Of a stretch of 64,000 nucleotides of DNA, positions 60,722-64,000 are shown one piece after another. The stretch's first letter is position 1. The number at the start of each line of letters is the position of its first letter. This stretch comes from Pukyongia sp963768085 (lineage in GTDB: Bacteria > Bacteroidota > Bacteroidia > Flavobacteriales > Flavobacteriaceae): contig CAVYGO010000003.1 in NCBI GenBank assembly GCA_963768085.1, positions 1,550,001 to 1,614,000 on the forward strand, given 5' to 3'. The notes beneath the pieces are model-generated. The model was not told the origin of the DNA, searched no databases, and saw only the letters and a program-made list of their open reading frames with translations. The position numbers and the translations under genes are program-made.

Positions 60722-61738
60722 CTATCTGGTAAATCTATGTAAGGTAAATGTCATGGCCGCCAACAGGAAAAATGCCATCACCTGGTGCATAACCCCCAGC
60801 CATACGGGAACCTGAAGGATCAAGGTAAAAATACCCAGAATGAATTGAACGACAACAAGGCCCAACAACCAGTTAACTCCCTTTATTTGAAGGGCCGTAG
60901 TTGTTCTTTTACGTGCCTTATACCATATGGCCACAATGAAGGCTACCACGATATAGGCCAGGTATCGATGAACAAACTGCACGCCACTTTTTCCTTCAAC
61001 GAAATTCTTCCATACCGGAGTTTGTTCGATGGTTACGGTTTCGTGTATCCATTTGCCCTCGCTCATTAACGGCCAGCTGTTGTGGATCCAACCGGCATCC
61101 AGTCCGGCAACAAAAGCCCCCCAAATGATCTGCAGCATCAGAACCACATAGCCCAAGCGGATAAAATTTCGGAAAGACCTATCAATGTCCTTTTTTGAAG
61201 GATGGATCAAGTCCAGTGCTACCCATAGGGTGAAAGCGAAGGTGAGAAATGCCGTACTTAGATGCATTGCAAGCCTGTAATGACTTACATCCGGTCGATC
61301 CACCAAACCACTTTTCACCATATACCATCCCAGAAATCCCTGGAATCCACCCAGAAAAAGAAGAACAATACTTTTTTTGATGGTGGATCTTGTAAGTTGT
61401 TTCCGAATGAGGAAGTAAAGGAACGGGATGATAAAGACAAGACCGATAAATCGACCTAACACTCTATGGATCCACTCCCAGAAATAGATGTCCTTGAACT
61501 CATCCAGTGACATATTGTAGTTAAATTTCTGATATTCCGGATATTGTTTATAGAGATCGAAGGCTTCCTGCCATTCTATCTGGTTAAGTGGTGGAATAGT
61601 TCCTGAAATGAGTTTATAGTTCGAAATTGACAAACCCGAATGAGTAAGTCGGGTAATACCTCCAACAATCACCATTATGAATATCAGTGTACATCCTATT
61701 AACAGCCAGTTTATTACTCTTTTGTTGTCTTTCTTCAT
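60722..61738 (-). CDS. ctaA: heme A synthase (COX15/CtaA family)
   Basis: A 338-residue inner-membrane enzyme that oxidises heme O to heme A for cytochrome c oxidase. It has eight hydrophobic segments. Conserved heme-ligand regions are GGITRLTHSGLSISNYKLIS, FWEWIHRVLGRFIG (His), VSHYRLAMHLSTAF (His), FVHRYLAYIVVAF (His) and GVMHQVMAFFLLAAM (His). The start overlaps the cca stop by 4 bases (ATGA type), so it is translated with cca. The presence of this gene implies an aa3-type oxidase elsewhere on the chromosome. Confidence 0.94.
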   Translation of the reverse strand: MKKDNKRVINWLLIGCTLIFIMVIVGGITRLTHSGLSISNYKLISGTIPPLNQIEWQEAFDLYKQYPEYQKFNYNMSLDEFKDIYFWEWIHRVLGRFIGLVFIIPFLYFLIRKQLTRSTIKKSIVLLFLGGFQGFLGWYMVKSGLVDRPDVSHYRLAMHLSTAFLTFAFTLWVALDLIHPSKKDIDRSFRNFIRLGYVVLMLQIIWGAFVAGLDAGWIHNSWPLMSEGKWIHETVTIEQTPVWKNFVEGKSGVQFVHRYLAYIVVAFIVAIWYKARKRTTTALQIKGVNWLLGLVVVQFILGIFTLILQVPVWLGVMHQVMAFFLLAAMTFTLHRFTR

Positions 61739-63156
61739 TCTATAACACTTAGCCCTAATTCTTTTCCTTTCTCCAACATATATACTCTTGCAGCTTCATA
61801 TTCATTTGGAATATCTCCTTCAAGTATGGCTTCTTTAATTGCATCCTTAATGATCCCGATGTCCCGGGAAGGTTCTATTCCAAACGTTTTCATGATTTCT
61901 TCTCCGCTTACCGGCGGTTGGAAATTTCGTATATGATCTCGTTCTTCCACTTCCACGATCTTCTCGCGCACTTTTTGAAAATTTTCACGGTATTTCTTGA
62001 ACTTCTTTGGATTCTTAGTGGTTATATCGGCTTCACAGAGTGTCATGAGATCATCCACATGGTCGCCTGCATCAAACACCAACCGCCTCACTGCACTGTC
62101 GGTTACTTCCGAAGCCAGCACAATAGGGCGTGAACTCATCAGCACCATTTTCTGAACGAACTTCATGTGTTCATTTAGCGGCATTTTCATTCTTTTAAAT
62201 AATTTGTAGACCATTTTTGATCCCACGAATTCGTGTGTGTGAAAAGTCCAGCCAATCTTCTTGTCGAATTTTTTGGTGGGCGCTTTACCAACATCATGCA
62301 ATAGGGCCGCCCAGCGTAACCACAGATTATCGGTGGTCCTGGCAATGTTATCAACAACTTCCAGGGTATGCCAGAAATTATCTTTGTGACGTTGTCCTTC
62401 GATCTCCTCTATACCCTGTAAAGCAAGTAATTCTGGGAAAATATGTTGTAAGAGCCCGGTTTTTTCGAGGAGTGCGAATCCTTTTGAAGGAATCTCTGCC
62501 ATGAGGATCTTATGGATTTCATCTACGATACGTTCTTTGGAAATGATCTTGATTCGATCCGCATTTCTGCTAATCGCATCTAAGGACTCCTTTTCTATAG
62601 AAAAATCTAGTTGTGCTGCAAAGCGGATTGCCCTTAACATGCGCAAAGGATCATCACTGTATGTTATATCGGGATCCAGAGGTGTGCGAATAATTTTTTT
62701 CTGAAGATCGTCCAACCCATTAAACGGATCCAGCAAACTTCCGTAGTTATCATTATTCAAGCTCAATGCGAGCGCATTGATGGTAAAATCACGCCGGTTC
62801 TGATCGTCATTAAGGGTTCCGTTTTCTACCGATGGATTCCTGCTATCCTCACTGTAACTTTCTTTACGTGCGCCCACAAATTCCAATTCGATACCGCCCG
62901 ATTGAAGCATAGCGGTACCATAGGTTTTAAAAATAACAACCTTGGGTTTACCCGGTAATCGTCCGGAAACCTCATGAGCCAGATCAATGCCACTTCCTAC
63001 AGCTACTACATCAATATCCTTGGCGTCACCTCGCTCTAAAAAATAATCGCGAACATAACCGCCAATCACGTAACTTTCCAGATCCAGCACGGATGCTGCC
63101 TTTGAGATCACCCTGAAAACAGGGTCCTTAAGTGCATTGGGAAATTGCTTCAACAT
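61735..63156 (-). CDS. cca: CCA tRNA nucleotidyltransferase with HD domain
   Basis: A 473-residue enzyme that adds or repairs the CCA end of tRNAs. The nucleotidyltransferase head is YVIGGYVRDYFLERGDAKDI followed by DVVAVGSG (two aspartates of the DxD). Next come RRDFTINALALSL and DDPLRMLRAIRFAAQLDF. The HD domain has LLHDVGKAPTKK and FHTHEFVGSKM. Length matches bacterial CCA transferases with HD. It is the first gene of a cca-ctaA pair and has a good -33/-7 promoter. Confidence 0.95.
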   Translation of the reverse strand: MLKQFPNALKDPVFRVISKAASVLDLESYVIGGYVRDYFLERGDAKDIDVVAVGSGIDLAHEVSGRLPGKPKVVIFKTYGTAMLQSGGIELEFVGARKESYSEDSRNPSVENGTLNDDQNRRDFTINALALSLNNDNYGSLLDPFNGLDDLQKKIIRTPLDPDITYSDDPLRMLRAIRFAAQLDFSIEKESLDAISRNADRIKIISKERIVDEIHKILMAEIPSKGFALLEKTGLLQHIFPELLALQGIEEIEGQRHKDNFWHTLEVVDNIARTTDNLWLRWAALLHDVGKAPTKKFDKKIGWTFHTHEFVGSKMVYKLFKRMKMPLNEHMKFVQKMVLMSSRPIVLASEVTDSAVRRLVFDAGDHVDDLMTLCEADITTKNPKKFKKYRENFQKVREKIVEVEERDHIRNFQPPVSGEEIMKTFGIEPSRDIGIIKDAIKEAILEGDIPNEYEAARVYMLEKGKELGLSVIE

Positions 63157-63174
63157 ACCTCATCAAAACTTTTG

Positions 63175-63205
63175 CAAATGTACGGTATAGGCCTTGTGCT
63201 TCCAA
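63175..63205 (-). promoter_or_regulatory. promoter of cca-ctaA
   Basis: On the minus strand TTG (63205-63203), 20 bases, then TACATTTG (63182-63175). Both boxes and spacing fit TTG-N17-23-TAnnTTTG. The cca ATG is 18 bases after the -7 element. Confidence 0.75.
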
Positions 63206-63218
63206 AGCTAACGATGGG

Positions 63219-63779
63219 TTATTTTCGTATCACTTTTACGGTTCCGTCCTTGCCCAGACGTATAATGGCAGAGGCTTTGGCCGCTTTTTTATGCTGGTTC
63301 CAGTTTACAATATGATCAACACCCTCCCGGATAACGTTAGAGACCTCCGCATACGTGGATGGAGTGGGATCACCACTTAGGTTGGCTGAGGTGGATACAA
63401 TGGGTTTGCGAAACTTTCGGATGAGTTGTTTGCAAAAATCATCCTGGACCACACGAATAGCCAGCGTGTTATCATCGGGAACCAGGTTCTCTGCAACACG
63501 AATCGGATCATCGTAAACTATGGTTGTTGGTTTAGCTGCATATTTAAGAATATCGTAGGCTACTTCCGGAATGTTCTCCACGAACTGGTTCAGCATATTG
63601 AAATCGGATACCAGGCAGATCAAGGTTTTGCTTTCGTGTCGTTTCTTTAAAGCAAATACCTTTTCAATAGCGTCGTGATTCGTGGCATCACAGCCTATCC
63701 CCCAAACAGTGTCTGTAGGGTAGAGGATGAGCCCTCCTTTTTTTAGAACGGATAATGCCGCTTCAATTTCAGTCTTCAT
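63219..63779 (-). CDS. tsaC: L-threonylcarbamoyladenylate synthase (TsaC/YrdC/Sua5 family)
   Basis: A 186-residue YrdC-domain enzyme that makes threonylcarbamoyl-AMP for the t6A37 modification of tRNA. GGLILYPTDTVWGIGCDATN carries the family's start, followed by KRHESKTLICLVSDF, AAKPTTIVYDD, NTLAIRVVQDDFCKQL and KPIVSTSANLSGDPTPSTYA. It is the short form without the Sua5 domain. The ATG overlaps the end of the truncated gene upstream by 11 bases, so it is co-transcribed. Confidence 0.94.
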   Translation of the reverse strand: MKTEIEAALSVLKKGGLILYPTDTVWGIGCDATNHDAIEKVFALKKRHESKTLICLVSDFNMLNQFVENIPEVAYDILKYAAKPTTIVYDDPIRVAENLVPDDNTLAIRVVQDDFCKQLIRKFRKPIVSTSANLSGDPTPSTYAEVSNVIREGVDHIVNWNQHKKAAKASAIIRLGKDGTVKVIRK

Positions 63780-64000
63780 AATAACGCTCTTTTTGTTGAT
63801 GACGCATCGAATTTTTCATACTGCTTCCTTCCAGGATAGTTCCGAGCAGATACCATTTTTTTGGTTTCAGCAAAAGTACAATGAAGAGATATAATTGTAT
63901 CATGATATACTTTACGAAACCAAAATTCTTACGGATCACATAGAGATAAGATCGGTAGGCTTCTTTGTTGATTGTTTTCGATTCACCGATACTTACGCCC
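63769..64000 (-). CDS. C-terminal end of a glycosyltransferase-like membrane-associated protein, truncated by window edge
   Basis: Only the last ~76 residues are inside the window. They read GVSIGESKTINKEAYRSYLY, then VIRKNFGFVKYIMIQLYLFI and VLLLKPKKWYLLGTILEGSS, and end MRHQQKERYYED. The SIGESKTINKEAYRSYLYVIRK pattern resembles the C-terminal end of GT2 glycosyltransferases that finish with a membrane helix. The stop codon (63769-63771) lies inside tsaC, so the two overlap by 11 bases. The family call rests on pattern only. Confidence 0.5.
   Translation of the reverse strand, partial: GVSIGESKTINKEAYRSYLYVIRKNFGFVKYIMIQLYLFIVLLLKPKKWYLLGTILEGSSMKNSMRHQQKERYYED

Noticed and set aside
1..64000. 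CRISPR arrays, tRNA or rRNA genes, prophage or integron features
   Set aside because: I found no regularly spaced repeats, no cloverleaf-like tRNA sequence, no rRNA signature and no integrase or phage structural gene in the window. A tRNAscan and repeat search would be needed to be certain.

Overview
The window looks like a stretch of chromosome from a marine-type member of the Flavobacteriaceae (Bacteroidota). The evidence is moderate to low GC, almost no Shine-Dalgarno sequences, repeated flavobacterial -7 elements (TAnnTTTG) in front of genes, two type IX secretion (T9SS) cargo proteins with type A and type B C-terminal signals, BshC of bacillithiol synthesis, a DUF4295 gene after rpmB-rpmG, and many outer-membrane or lipoprotein families typical of Bacteroidota. 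I saw no tRNA, rRNA, CRISPR array, insertion sequence, integrase, phage gene or plasmid gene. This is core chromosome rather than an island.

Layout. 1-6.9 kb: a truncated S9 peptidase, a FabH-like ketoacyl synthase, a TonB-dependent-receptor-like barrel, a CoA-binding protein and a sodium:solute symporter. 6.9-16.4 kb: a large T9SS-exported BNR protein, recR with a GT2 glycosyltransferase, a 2-oxo acid dehydrogenase E2, a periplasmic glutaredoxin-like protein transcribed divergently from a DnaQ-type exonuclease, then FAH, Hpt and CinA genes packed with no spacing. 16.4-23 kb: rpmB-rpmG-DUF4295, a structured leader or small RNA, ftsY, a methyltransferase, rimO, a Cys/His-rich BNR lipoprotein and a GT4 glycosyltransferase. 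23-33.9 kb: TPR proteins, an M14 peptidase, bshC, guaA, a LysM/periplasmic-binding-protein fusion, OsmC, DUF922 and DUF3820 genes. 34-45.5 kb: pyrG, yidC, a YwqK-like protein, mnmA, a nitronate monooxygenase, a GH3 beta-glucosidase with two small enzyme-like genes and a broken ORF upstream, and sucC. 45.7-50.9 kb: a small secreted protein, a TerB-like protein, hsp20, then uvrB, a small secreted protein and rluF on the minus strand. 51-64 kb, mostly minus strand: a DUF4405 membrane protein, a DUF885 lipoprotein, a T9SS type B repeat protein, an ABC exporter pair, a PagL-like lipid A deacylase (plus strand), a nucleoid-associated protein, a pRiA4b ORF-3 family protein, heme A synthase (ctaA/COX15), CCA transferase, tsaC and a truncated glycosyltransferase-like gene.

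Working together. Most genes are housekeeping: translation and tRNA modification (rpmB, rpmG, rimO, mnmA, cca, tsaC, rluF), nucleotide synthesis (guaA, pyrG), membrane protein insertion (ftsY, yidC), DNA repair (recR, uvrB), central metabolism (E2, sucC) and respiration (heme A). Around them sits a cell-envelope and secretion layer.

I found no clear new multi-gene system. The best leads are an RNA-like folded element with its own promoter in front of ftsY, a near-perfect palindrome carrying back-to-back -7 elements at 13.3 kb, a frameshifted coding-like region at 44 kb, an inverted repeat upstream of hsp20, and a BNR lipoprotein with CDCC and HGDHSDH motifs. Several start codons were moved downstream because the longer start falls inside a -7 promoter element or because a signal peptide begins later.
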